64,000 bases of DNA from CAZTPJ01 sp964614515 (GTDB taxonomy: Bacteria > Planctomycetota > Phycisphaerae > Phycisphaerales > UBA1924). Of this stretch, positions 44,215 through 52,488 are shown in pieces. The stretch's first letter is position 1; the number at the start of each line of letters is the position of its first letter. Location: assembly GCA_964614515.1 (NCBI GenBank), contig CAZTPJ010000010.1, positions 3,493 through 67,492 on the forward strand, read 5' to 3'. The position numbers were made by a program, and so were the translations under genes. Under the pieces are notes generated by a model. That model did no database searches and was not told the origin of the DNA. It saw only the letters and a program-made list of their open reading frames with translations.

Positions 44215-44318
44215 CCCGACAATCCGCTTCGGAATGTCGGGCGGCGCGTGGCATGGCCATGTCCTCATGGCCGTGCGGGGGTGCAAGGGCGTCAACATGG
44301 TCACGCCTTCGGCGAGAC
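44215..44318 (+). repeat. 104-bp direct repeat, copy 1
   Basis: Starts CCCGACAATCCGCTTCGGAA and ends GCCTTCGGCGAGACT. Nearly identical to 44743-44846. It includes an inverted repeat of CCCGACA/TGTCGGG and a CATGGCCATG...CATGGCCGTG pair. Copies 1 and 2 bracket the small gene at 44359-44616. Confidence 0.9.
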
Positions 44319-44358
44319 TACGCCATCCGGCACGCCCCTCGCAGCGAAGCAAACCTAT

Positions 44359-44616
44359 CTAGCTGAACCTCTCCAGCAGTTTCTCCGCCCGGGCGAGCGC
44401 CTTCTCATTACGTGGGAGAAAGACGTTCCTTACCCAGTCCTTGGACGGCGGAAGTTCCTTGCCATCGCGTTCCTTGCGAACAAGCAGGGGCCGAAATCCA
44501 CTCCAGTGTGCGTGCCTGCCGGATTCCAGGTACTCCCGTGCCTTGTCGATCGCGTCCTGAAGCGACTCGATTCGATCAAGAATGGCCTTTCGCTTACGAT
44601 CGTTGTCTGGCGGCAT
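44359..44616 (-). CDS. Small charged orphan protein between direct repeats
   Basis: The 85-residue protein is not recognised. It is strongly charged and helical (KRKAILDRIESLQDAIDKAR at the start, LPRNEKALARAEKLLERFS at the end) with a WSGFRPLLVRKERDGKELPP middle. The start at 44616 is the first ATG outside the repeat; the frame is open further upstream but that part translates the 104-bp repeat. The ribosome site is weak. It is bracketed by two 104-bp direct repeats, like the orphans near 5 kb. Confidence 0.5.
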   Translation of the reverse strand: MPPDNDRKRKAILDRIESLQDAIDKAREYLESGRHAHWSGFRPLLVRKERDGKELPPSKDWVRNVFLPRNEKALARAEKLLERFS

Positions 44617-44742
44617 GAAATGCTCGCGATTGCGCTTGGGTTCATCGGCGGGTAGCCATGCCACGGTCCCGCGTGCATCAACGCGGTCGCGCTGCCAGCC
44701 TTTGAACGAGAGCATAGCCGTCAATCGCGGCGGCCAGCGTGC

Positions 44743-44846
44743 CCCGACAATCCGCTTCGGATTGTCGGGCGGCGCGTGGCATGGCCATGTCCTCATGGCC
44801 GTGCGGGGGTGCAAGGGTGTCAACATGGTCACGCATTCGGCGAGAC
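44743..44846 (+). repeat. 104-bp direct repeat, copy 2
   Basis: Same orientation as 44215-44318, differing at only a few positions (for example ATTGTCGGG instead of AATGTCGGG, CATTCGG instead of CCTTCGG). Here the inverted repeat extends to CCCGACAAT/ATTGTCGGG. Confidence 0.9.
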
Positions 44847-44863
44847 CATCGCACACGGCCATA

Positions 44864-44898
44864 CAAAAGAACCCCCCCTTACGAGGAATGGGGGGGGT
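44864..44898 (-). terminator. Terminator with homopolymeric C8/G7 stem
   Basis: On the minus strand a run of eight Cs, an 11-base loop and seven Gs are followed by TTCTTTTGT. It lies about 30 bases beyond the stop of the PEP-CTERM gene, as an intrinsic terminator would. A stem made only of C and G homopolymers is uncommon. Confidence 0.65.
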
Positions 44899-44928
44899 GG
44901 GTCGATTCAATCTTTTAATGTCGTTGGA

Positions 44929-45513
44929 TCAGCGGCGACGGCGGCCGGCGACGAACGCCCCAAGGCCGAGCAGTGCAAGGGCCGACGGGGCTGGAACGAT
45001 ACGAATCTCGCCCGAGGCTTCCATCAACCCAGCAAGGCGGCTCTGCGAGACAGGGCTATTGACGTCGATGTACACATCATACCGGGTTGTGACCGTACGA
45101 ACGTCCACGGGTCGAACCGTGAAGTCGCTGGTTGTCCACGTTGCCCTAAAGAGGTCAATTGGGTTCTCCGGATTCGCGATCACGACTGGCGGGAAGTGGA
45201 TCTGTCCCAACGTAATGCCATTGATGCTTCCACCGACGATCGTTCCCGGGTTGCCGGGTGGCGGAAGAAGAACGGTGTTGTTCGACCAACCCGCTTCATC
45301 CGCTTGCAGACTGAACAATGCCGCCGCGAACGCATAGTCCTGCGGGTCGAACATCATCGAGATCGTCACCTCCACGGAAGGATTTGCCGGGTTGATGACA
45401 CCGCCGTTCGCATTTTTGATGTTTACGTGACTCCAACTGCCTTGCGCGGAAGCGGAACTTGCCACACCTGTGACGCATGCCAAACCAACGAGAGCGGTGA
45501 TCGAACGCTTCAT
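44929..45513 (-). CDS. PEP-CTERM-type sorting domain protein
   Basis: Secreted surface protein of 194 residues. The signal peptide is MKRSITALVGLACVTGVASS-ASA. The middle is beta-rich with no recognised domain. The C-terminal sorting signal is VPAPSALALLGLG, a hydrophobic helix, then RRRR, a PEP-CTERM variant (Pro-Ala-Pro) recognised by exosortase. AGGAGAAAG precedes the ATG. A promoter and a terminator are both visible, so it is likely a single-gene transcript. No exosortase is encoded in the window. Confidence 0.88.
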   Translation of the reverse strand: MKRSITALVGLACVTGVASSASAQGSWSHVNIKNANGGVINPANPSVEVTISMMFDPQDYAFAAALFSLQADEAGWSNNTVLLPPPGNPGTIVGGSINGITLGQIHFPPVVIANPENPIDLFRATWTTSDFTVRPVDVRTVTTRYDVYIDVNSPVSQSRLAGLMEASGEIRIVPAPSALALLGLGAFVAGRRRR

Positions 45514-45573
45514 GTCTCTTTCTCCTTTCAGAGTCCTCTACGGACTAGACTTCAGTCCAGCCCGAGATCTCTC

Positions 45574-45602
45574 AGGTTACCGGAATGTCAGACCTTTGTC
45601 AA
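45574..45602 (-). promoter_or_regulatory. Candidate sigma-70-type promoter of the PEP-CTERM gene
   Basis: On the minus strand a perfect -35 TTGACA (45602-45597), a 17-base spacer and a weak -10 TAACCT (45579-45574). This puts the start of the transcript about 55 bases before the ATG at 45513. Confidence 0.5.
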
Positions 45603-45911
45603 GGTGGGAAGCCCCTCATGCTGTTGTAATCTGGCAAGAGCAAGCCGGAATCCAGGCGTATTGCCTGGTGTGGCTCCGCACATGACAAAGGACATCGCCC
45701 CTTGGGTTGAAGACCAAGGCGTTCGCCATCGCAGTAATGGCATCTCGCATGGCCACCGCTCGGAGCGGTGATACGGGGTGACGCGCATCATCGGACGTCG
45801 GCGTGGCCGTCGAGCGCGAGGGCCATGGCATGTGTGGCGCGGGTTATGCGGGCGTGCTCGGTGTTCGTTCAGCCATACGCGCGGGTTGATCCGCCGTGCG
45901 TGGACTTGTCG

Positions 45912-46108
45912 ACGGCACGGTGGTATTGAGATGTTCGGTCGTGCCACCATGATTGGTCCTCCAATCCTGGTGTTTCGGGGCGTGGGATGTCGCGGTGATT
46001 CGTCAACGTGTCTCCTCGCTTCCGCGTTCGTCTCGCGGATGCGGCACACGATGTGCGGACGCCGAGGACATCAAGATCGAAGCAATCTTGATGGCACGAA
46101 CACCCCAC
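45912..46108 (+). repeat. Dispersed ~200-bp intergenic repeat, copy B
   Basis: Matches copy A (5741-5960) in block order: GGCACGGTGGTATTGAGATG, GTCGTGCCACCATGATTGGT, CCTGGTGTTTCGGGGCG, GTCGCGGTGATTCGTCAACG, and ends ACATCAAGATCGAAGCAATC then TTGATGGCACGAACA. Identity is moderate, with the ends best conserved. Confidence 0.75.
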
Positions 46109-46280
46109 ACGAACACCCCACGAACACCCCCCACGAACACCCCACGAGTGCCCCCATAGCGACGGCTGCGCCAGGGCGCTGGCGCCCCGCGTCCAGGCCG
46201 GGCCGGGTGTTCAGTCGCGGGGGCGTGAGCGCATGATCTGCCGTCGCGGGCACGCATGCGCAGCCTTGGCGCGATTGCGT

Positions 46281-46469
46281 GGCTTGCGTATGCGCGCCTC
46301 CGGTTCCCGCATACGCGCACTCGGCTCGCGTAGGCGCGCACACGGCTTGCGTATGCGCGCACACGGCTCGCGCATGCGCGCATACGGCTCGCGCATGCGC
46401 GCATACGGCTCGCGCATGCGCGCACACGGCTCTCGTATGCGCGCATACGGCTCCCGTGAGCGCGCTCAC
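46281..46469. repeat. 21-bp tandem array, 9 units, alternating purine-pyrimidine
   Basis: Nine contiguous 21-bp units with consensus close to GGCTCGCGCATGCGCGCATA plus C. Units 5-7 are nearly identical; the outer ones are degenerate. Long tracts such as GCGCATGCGCGCATAC alternate purine and pyrimidine, favouring Z-DNA, and GTATGCGCGCATAC is palindromic. All six frames stay open because 21 is a multiple of three; they are not genes. Confidence 0.93.
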
Positions 46470-46887
46470 GACGTTAACAATTGCGCAGAATATACCAATT
46501 CTCGTACCCATTCTCATATCGCCTTCTTGCGCGGTTTCCGCCTGACGGTCGCGGCCAACCCCGCAGCGCTCTTCCAATGAATGTTCTTTTCGGACGCGAG
46601 GATGACCGCAGGCGATTGCAGCATCCACCCGAAGGCTCGTGGCGACCATCACGCCGCGTGATCCGCCGCACGCCCAGCGCATCATCCGCGCCAGTCCCAT
46701 ATCACAGCGCGGTGCGTGGCCACGCGGCTCGTCCCGAGGGAACTGGTTCAACCCCATCGCGCCATCGTGGCCATCCAGCGCGATGGCCACGGCCCCCCCA
46801 CGGTGATCCCTCCCCCCCCTTCTGTGCCTCGTGGTGGCGCATGGCAGCGCGTGGATCGCGGTGTGGCTTGGGCTGGTGCAGGCCGTA

Positions 46888-47157
46888 TCAGAGCGTTTCT
46901 TTGAGCGCGGGCGCGGGGCGAAACGCGCACGTCACGGATGGCTCGATGTGGATCGGCTGCCCCGTGACGGGGTTCACGCCCGTGCGTGGCCCGCGCGTTC
47001 GGCGAACAAACGAGCCGAAGCCCGCGATCGTCACTTTCTGCTCACTGGCCACGCCCGCCGCTATCGCCGCGAACACGGCCTCAACCGCCCGGGCCGCATC
47101 GGCCTTGGTGCTTTCCAACTCGGACGCCACTCGATCGATCAGGTCGCTCTTGTTCAT
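46888..47157 (-). CDS. HU/IHF-family DNA-binding protein
   Basis: Nucleoid-associated protein of 89 residues that bends DNA. It starts MNKSDLIDRVASELESTKAD, has the conserved VTIAGFGSFVRRTRGPRTG core and the DNA-binding arm VNPVTGQPIHI with the intercalating Pro. The C-terminus (APALKETL) is normal. AAAGGA precedes the ATG. It is divergent from the beta-helix gene; a 21-bp-period array lies about 420 bases downstream of its stop. Confidence 0.95.
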   Translation of the reverse strand: MNKSDLIDRVASELESTKADAARAVEAVFAAIAAGVASEQKVTIAGFGSFVRRTRGPRTGVNPVTGQPIHIEPSVTCAFRPAPALKETL

Positions 47158-47302
47158 GCGATCGTCCTTTCGTGGGACAAGACCCGACCTCTCTCGCCTG
47201 ATGTGCCTTTCTATCGGTCATTCCACGGGGAAATCAGGAATCGTGGGCGAATTGCAACGGACTCCCCCGGGGAACTTTTGAACCGCTGAGGTGGCGGATG
47301 GG

Positions 47303-47331
47303 TTGCGATTCGCCCGCTGGTCTGTCATAAT
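47303..47331 (+). promoter_or_regulatory. Candidate sigma-70-type promoter of the beta-helix gene
   Basis: -35 TTGCGA (47303-47308), 17-base spacer, -10 CATAAT (47326-47331). The start of transcription would be near 47338, about 24 bases before the ATG, with GGAGGG as the ribosome site. Confidence 0.6.
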
Positions 47332-47361
47332 GCTCGAAGTTTCCTGCAGGGAGGGCGAGCG

Positions 47362-48735
47362 ATGCGAACGACACTTGCGTTGGTTCTGTCAGCCGGTTGC
47401 GCGGTTCACGCCGACACGCTCCGCGTGCCCTCGCAGTACCCCAACATTCAGGCCGCGATCGATGCGGCCATCCCCGGCGACACGGTCCTCGTCGCCGATG
47501 GCGTGTACATGCGCACGGGCAACGTCAACATCAACCTGCGCGGCAAGGCCATTACCGTCAAATCCGAAAACGGTCCGGCCGCGTGCATCATTGATGGGCA
47601 GCACGGCGGCGTCCGGGCGATTCTTTTTACGACGCTCGAACCTCGCGACACGATCGTTGAGGGCTTCACGCTCAACCGCTTCAACGCCAGCGAAGGCGGC
47701 GGCATGTTGATTCAGGGCAGCAGCCCCACCATCCGCGGCTGTGTCTTTACGCAATGCTGGGGCAGCATTTATGGCGGCGCTGTGGCCGTCAAGGCCAACG
47801 CCAATCCGTTCATTGAGAACTGCGAGATGCGTCAGGGTCTGGCGGGCGCTGGCGGGGGCATTCTGGTAGACAATGCGCGGGCCACGGTGGTCGGCTGCCT
47901 GATTGAAGGCAATCGCGTTGACCTCTTCGGCGGCGGCGGCATCTATGTCATCAACAACTCCAACGTCACCATCGACGCCACCATCCTCCGCGCCAACGCC
48001 GCGTTCAACTTCGCGGGCTACGGCGGCGGACTCCACATGAACAACAGCACCGTCACCATCATCAGCAGCCTCATCGAAGCCAACACGGCGACGGACTTTG
48101 GCGGCGGCGTCTCCACGGCCGGGACCGCGTTTCTCAACATTCTCAACACCACGATCGTCGGCAACACGGCCATCGCCGGCGGCGGCGCGGGCTGGGCCGG
48201 AACCAACGCGATCATCCGCATGGGCAACTCGATCCTCGCAGGCAATTTCCCGCCGGATCTCGCCGGAGCCACGGCCGACGTGCAGTATTCACTGTCAGAA
48301 CTCTTCATCCCCGGCCCGGGCAACATCACGGGCGATCCGCTCTTTGCCAACCCCGGCGGCGGCGATTACAGCCTCTCGCCCGGCTCGCCGGCGATCGACG
48401 CGGGCAACAACCTCATCCTGCCTCCGGGACCACTCTTTGATCTCGCAGGCCAGCCGCGACTTCAGGATGACCCGCTCACGCCAGACACGGGCCTGGGCAC
48501 GCCGCCAATCGTGGACATGGGCGCGCTCGAAGTCCAGGGCGTCACCTGTTACGCCGATTGCGACACTTCCACCGGCCCGGGCGTTCTCGACATCTTCGAC
48601 TTCCTCTGTTTCGGCAACCGCTTCAGCGCGAATGACCCCTACGCCTGCGACTGCGACACACAGACGGGCCTGGGCGTCTGCGATGTGTTCGACCTCCTGT
48701 GTTTCGGGAATCGCTTCGCGGCGGGGTGTCCGTAG
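47362..48735 (+). CDS. Secreted right-handed beta-helix protein with Phycisphaerae C-terminal repeats
   Basis: The 457-residue protein has a signal peptide (MRTTLALVLSAGCAVHA). A DUF1565-like pectate-lyase-type start follows (VPSQYPNIQAAIDAAIPGDT, VLVADGVY), then parallel beta-helix rungs with GGG turns (EGGGMLIQGSSPTIRGCVF and others). A YSLSPGSPAIDAGNN closing block follows, typical of polymorphic outer-membrane-like repeats. The end holds two copies of a Cys/Asp-rich motif (CYADCDTSTGPGVLDIFDFL, then CFGNRF; CDCDTQTGLGVCDVFDLLCF), the dockerin-like C-terminus common in Phycisphaerae secreted proteins. It may bind calcium or anchor the protein. Substrate is unknown. Confidence 0.92.
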   Translation: MRTTLALVLSAGCAVHADTLRVPSQYPNIQAAIDAAIPGDTVLVADGVYMRTGNVNINLRGKAITVKSENGPAACIIDGQHGGVRAILFTTLEPRDTIVEGFTLNRFNASEGGGMLIQGSSPTIRGCVFTQCWGSIYGGAVAVKANANPFIENCEMRQGLAGAGGGILVDNARATVVGCLIEGNRVDLFGGGGIYVINNSNVTIDATILRANAAFNFAGYGGGLHMNNSTVTIISSLIEANTATDFGGGVSTAGTAFLNILNTTIVGNTAIAGGGAGWAGTNAIIRMGNSILAGNFPPDLAGATADVQYSLSELFIPGPGNITGDPLFANPGGGDYSLSPGSPAIDAGNNLILPPGPLFDLAGQPRLQDDPLTPDTGLGTPPIVDMGALEVQGVTCYADCDTSTGPGVLDIFDFLCFGNRFSANDPYACDCDTQTGLGVCDVFDLLCFGNRFAAGCP

Positions 48736-48841
48736 CGCTCCGCCGCCGTGACGCGCGGCGATGGCCTCACGAACCGAGCGGCTATCATCGACTCGGTTGC
48801 ATCATTGAAGACCGCGCGAGCGGCTTGCCGGGGGAACCACG

Positions 48842-49660
48842 TTGACCACACAAACCGAGATCGGATCACATACGACCGACCTGGCCTCGTTGATCGCTCC
48901 CGTCAAGCCGGGCGACGCGCTCAACTTCGAGCAACTCACGACGACCTACAACTTCGCCAATACGTCCAACGTCCGCGCAACCTTCACGCGCCTCGCCATT
49001 GACGAATGCCGACGACGCGCGAAACCCATCGCCGCGCTGGACATCGGCTGCGGCCGGGGCATCGGACGCCGCTTTGAATATGTCCGCGCGATTCGAGAAC
49101 ACGTCGATGAGTTCTGGGGCATCGAGCCGGACGCCGGCGTCAAGCCCGCCGAGGGCATCTTCGACAAGTTTCAGACCGCGATTCTCGAAACCGCCACGCT
49201 CCCCGACAACCACTTTGACCTTGCGTATGCGTACATGGTCATGGAGCATGTGCCCGATCCGCGGGCGTTCATGCAGGTCACGGCCAGGATTCTCAAGCCC
49301 GGCGGCGTCTTCCTGTTCGCCACGCCAAACGCACGGCACTATTTCACGCTCATCGCCAAGACGGCCCACACGCTCAAGATCGATGAGGTCATTCTGCGCT
49401 TGGTTCACGGCAAGGCGAAAAAAGAGGACTATCACTATCCCGTCAAGTACCTGTTCAACAACGAACCCCAGGTGGCCGTCGCCTCGCGAGACCTGGGTCT
49501 ATGCACGCCCGAGTTCGTCTATCTTGAACCCGAAGGCCCCAAGGGGTACCTGCCCGGCCCGCTGCGCCCGGTGCTGCATGTGATGAACATGAAGCGCCGC
49601 ATGATCCGCAACCCGCGCGTCCTGGCGACGCTCCTTGGACGAGTCATGAAGTCCGAATAG
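48842..49660 (+). CDS. SAM-dependent methyltransferase (class I)
   Basis: The 272-residue protein has motif I ALDIGCGRGIG, an acidic GIEPDAGVKPAEG loop, motif IV-like FDLAYAYMVMEHVPDPRAFM and ARILKPGGVFLFATPN, as in methyltransferase type 11 proteins acting on small molecules, lipids or sugars. The start is a TTG at 48842, with GGGGGA upstream; no ATG precedes the conserved part. Adjacent genes give no pathway, so the substrate is open. Confidence 0.85.
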   Translation: MTTQTEIGSHTTDLASLIAPVKPGDALNFEQLTTTYNFANTSNVRATFTRLAIDECRRRAKPIAALDIGCGRGIGRRFEYVRAIREHVDEFWGIEPDAGVKPAEGIFDKFQTAILETATLPDNHFDLAYAYMVMEHVPDPRAFMQVTARILKPGGVFLFATPNARHYFTLIAKTAHTLKIDEVILRLVHGKAKKEDYHYPVKYLFNNEPQVAVASRDLGLCTPEFVYLEPEGPKGYLPGPLRPVLHVMNMKRRMIRNPRVLATLLGRVMKSE

Positions 49661-49796
49661 TGCCCATTGGCTGTGGCGCGAGACTCGTCGCAAGTGTCGC
49701 CACCGACACGCACTCAGCGCGCCCGCTGAGCCACACGGCCAGAGTGACACGGTACGGCCGCAACGCGAGAGGCCGACTTCGTGTACGATCTGTCAC

Positions 49797-51650
49797 ATGG
49801 TCATGCTGGCGTACGCAATCGCGACAGCGATGGTACTCGCCTGGATCGGAATCACGATCTGGGCGCTGCTGTGGGATCGCGCGCGGGGCAGGCGACGATG
49901 CCCGCGGTGCTTCTATGAAATCGACACGGCCTCGGGGCGGAAATGCACGGAATGCGGCCGTGTCGCGCGTAGTGAACGGGCACTGGGCAAGACGCGACGG
50001 CGATGGCGCACGGCGATTGTGGCGACTGTTCTGCTACTTGGGCCTGCGCTCACGGCCGCAACATGGGCCTGGCTCACCCACAACAACGGCTGGCCCGGCG
50101 TGCCGACGGCGATTGCGACGCGATTGCTCTGGTTGAACAACGCAGATCACGACGCGGATGTGATCGAGCGAATCCGCAGCGGGCGCCTGTCCCGCGCGGA
50201 CGCGGAGCGGGTGGTGCTCGCGGCGTGTCGAAGGCTTGATTCCGATGATCCATTGCGGCGTGCGAGCGGCTTTGACCTGCTGTTCGCCATCGATCGGTTC
50301 GATGCGCGTCTTTCCTCTGATCCGCCCAATACACGGCGAGCACTGCTGGAGGAACTTCGACCAGATCGCTCAATCCCGGCCTTGATCCGCCTCTCGCGAA
50401 GCGCCGACGATGCGGAAGCCGCAAAGGCCCTTCGCGCGATGACCAGTCTTCGCGACATATCCGATGATGTGCTGCTGGCCATTGTCGATCAGATGGGCGC
50501 GGCATCAAGCGAAGTGCGACAGGCCGCTCGCATGGCGGCGATGTTTTACATAGCGCCCAACGCACACACTCGTCGATTTGCGCCAGCGCCACAAGACCTG
50601 TTCACCGGCGGCGGCGACTCGTCAACCACCACGGCCGCGCGGTTCACGCGCCGCGTGCGTGAACTCGCGCATGACCGCGCCGCCTTGCTCGAATGGCTTG
50701 AAGCCGCCGCGATGGATGATGACTCAATCAATGATCCGGAGTGGATGCATCGACGCATGGCGTTGTGGCTGTTCTGCCGGCTGGCAAAGTACGACGTGGT
50801 CGCGCTGGATGCCGTGGAGGCGGCATTGGGTGTGCCGCACGAGTTCCTCGTCGCGATCACGGTGCATCAACTTCAGGGCTTTGCGTGGTCGCCTCGCATC
50901 GAGCACGGGCTTCGCGCTGCGATCCATCATCAATCGGCGCGAGTGAACCACGAAGCGATCCGGTCAGCCGCGACATTCAAGCATGACGCGGCATCCTTGA
51001 TTCCCGACTTCATCGAGTACGCCGCCCGCCCCGATCGTCAGAGTGGCTCAAATGCCTTTGTCGAGTTCTTTCGCATGATCGGCGGCGATCCTAAGGACTT
51101 GCTGCCCGTGGTGCATGCGCGATTGACCGCGCTCGCCGATCAAGCCGACGCGGCGGGCCTGGGCATCAATGGCCGTTGGATCCGCAATCCACCGATGGCG
51201 TCGCTTCATTGGTTGTGGATCTCCACGATGGATGTGGAGGATCCTGACAAGGCGGAACTGGCCGCCAAGTATGTACGACTGGAGTCTTATCAGGAGTCCG
51301 CCCTCGAAGCCCTCGTCGCCTTCGCCGTATTGTCTGGCGATCGCGCCGCCACCACATCGCTCGTGATCGAACGCAACCCAAGCCTGCACGAGGCCGTCAA
51401 TCCGCAGTTTCCCAACCCGCCGCTCATCAGGTTGTTCCGGCTGAACCTTGTCGAAGTTGACCGATTGATTGAGCATTACGCGTCGTCAGGCGATCCCATG
51501 GAACGCGCGGCCGTGGCGCGACTGATGACTCGGCACTTATCCGCTGAGCAACTTGCGCCGCTCGCGCCGCTTCTCAATCGTCTCGCCACCAACCCCGACC
51601 CCGTGCTTCGCGAAGCGGCCGCGCGGGCGAAGGAGCGGATGGCGCAGTAG
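49797..51650 (+). CDS. Membrane protein with zinc ribbon and HEAT-like repeats
   Basis: The 617-residue protein is not assigned to a family. It has a membrane helix (about residues 3-27), a zinc ribbon (Cys35, Cys38, Cys50, Cys53: CPRCFYEIDTASGRKCTECG), and a second helix (about 72-94). A long alpha-helical domain follows with HEAT-like pairs such as RSIPALIRLSRSADDAEAAK, ALRAMTSLRDISDDVLLAIV and the C-terminal PLLNRLATNPDPVLREAAAR. Such zinc-ribbon membrane proteins are frequent in Phycisphaerae, mostly uncharacterised. It precedes a shorter protein of similar design. Confidence 0.75.
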   Translation: MVMLAYAIATAMVLAWIGITIWALLWDRARGRRRCPRCFYEIDTASGRKCTECGRVARSERALGKTRRRWRTAIVATVLLLGPALTAATWAWLTHNNGWPGVPTAIATRLLWLNNADHDADVIERIRSGRLSRADAERVVLAACRRLDSDDPLRRASGFDLLFAIDRFDARLSSDPPNTRRALLEELRPDRSIPALIRLSRSADDAEAAKALRAMTSLRDISDDVLLAIVDQMGAASSEVRQAARMAAMFYIAPNAHTRRFAPAPQDLFTGGGDSSTTTAARFTRRVRELAHDRAALLEWLEAAAMDDDSINDPEWMHRRMALWLFCRLAKYDVVALDAVEAALGVPHEFLVAITVHQLQGFAWSPRIEHGLRAAIHHQSARVNHEAIRSAATFKHDAASLIPDFIEYAARPDRQSGSNAFVEFFRMIGGDPKDLLPVVHARLTALADQADAAGLGINGRWIRNPPMASLHWLWISTMDVEDPDKAELAAKYVRLESYQESALEALVAFAVLSGDRAATTSLVIERNPSLHEAVNPQFPNPPLIRLFRLNLVEVDRLIEHYASSGDPMERAAVARLMTRHLSAEQLAPLAPLLNRLATNPDPVLREAAARAKERMAQ

Positions 51651-51711
51651 AACGCTTGAGGACGCGAGGGATGTCCGACCGCTGCGTGCGGCCACGGTTG
51701 CTTCGCGTAGA

Positions 51712-52488
51712 ATGTCAACCGTGAAGCGCAACGATTCACACCCGCATCGCCACGGCCCGTCGATCGCACGATGGTGGATCTTTCGCGTTTGCATTGTGGT
51801 CGCGCTGGCCGTTCTCGTCAACATCGCCGTGGCATGGGGGTGTTCCGTATGGGGAATTGAAACACGCTTTGAAGGAAAACGTGCGTCAGACACGGTGAAT
51901 GAAATGCACGACGAGCGTGTGCCCGATCACCTTCAGGGGAATTTTGATGATGTGATCGTTGAGCGGGGTTTGGGCTTCGGAATCTGTTGCGAAATCTGGC
52001 AAGCAATCATGCTCAAGAACCCTGCGATGACGCGCCGGCTGTATCGTTGTACGAGCGGGTGGCCGCTTCGGTGCATGCGGTGGTCAGAACAACACCTGCG
52101 CATTCACGACCGTATTGGACGCCGTTGGACATGGGCGAACGGAGTTCATGCTGGAGTCGGCACTCCCACCACCTTTCAAACCCTGCCGCCTCTTGAACGC
52201 CGTCTCCCCCTCCAACCAATCATGCCCGCCTTCGCACTCGGCACACTGATGTGGATGCTGCCGATCGGTTTGCTGTGGCTCTGTCCCGGATTGCTTCGGC
52301 GACACCTCCGCCGCAAGCGCAACCGCTGCCCCGCCTGCGGCTATCCGATCGGCGCATCGCCCGTCTGCACGGAGTGCGGAGCGACGCTGCCTCTTGCTCG
52401 CGCAGCGCTGACGACCACCGCGCCTCCGCTCACAACCCCCGCGCCTACGCCCCGATCGCCGCGCACACCTGCTTCGCCGCATCCGTGA
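51712..52488 (+). CDS. Membrane protein with C-terminal zinc ribbon
   Basis: The 258-residue protein has one membrane helix at about residues 20-42 and another at about 170-190. A basic stretch and a zinc ribbon CPACGYPIGASPVCTECG follow (about residues 204-222). The tail is a Thr/Pro-rich low-complexity segment. It is unrecognised but shares the two-helix plus zinc-ribbon plan with the gene before it. Its 3' end overlaps the 3' end of the convergent sucC by 44 bases, so the Thr/Pro tail is antisense to the sucC end and may be a read-through. Confidence 0.65.
   Translation: MSTVKRNDSHPHRHGPSIARWWIFRVCIVVALAVLVNIAVAWGCSVWGIETRFEGKRASDTVNEMHDERVPDHLQGNFDDVIVERGLGFGICCEIWQAIMLKNPAMTRRLYRCTSGWPLRCMRWSEQHLRIHDRIGRRWTWANGVHAGVGTPTTFQTLPPLERRLPLQPIMPAFALGTLMWMLPIGLLWLCPGLLRRHLRRKRNRCPACGYPIGASPVCTECGATLPLARAALTTTAPPLTTPAPTPRSPRTPASPHP

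Larger units (their letters stand above)
45514..46887. other. Gene-free repeat island
   Basis: No supported gene in about 1.4 kb. Apart from the promoter at 45574 it contains a hairpin of GGCCGTCGAGCGCGAGGGCC near 45803, repeat copy B (45912-46108), a short CCCCACGAACA tandem (46104-46155), the 21-bp array (46281-46469), an AT-richer stretch (46470-46520) and a GTGGCCATCC/GATGGCCAC hairpin near 46768-46793. Every frame called open here is a shadow of these. Confidence 0.6.

Noticed and set aside
46281..46469. CRISPR array
   Set aside because: Units are contiguous with no spacers, and no cas gene is present. The same holds for 55196-55468.
46279..46545. Repetitive peptides from the 21-bp array
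   Set aside because: All six frames are open because the unit is a multiple of three; there is no ribosome site and no unique sequence.
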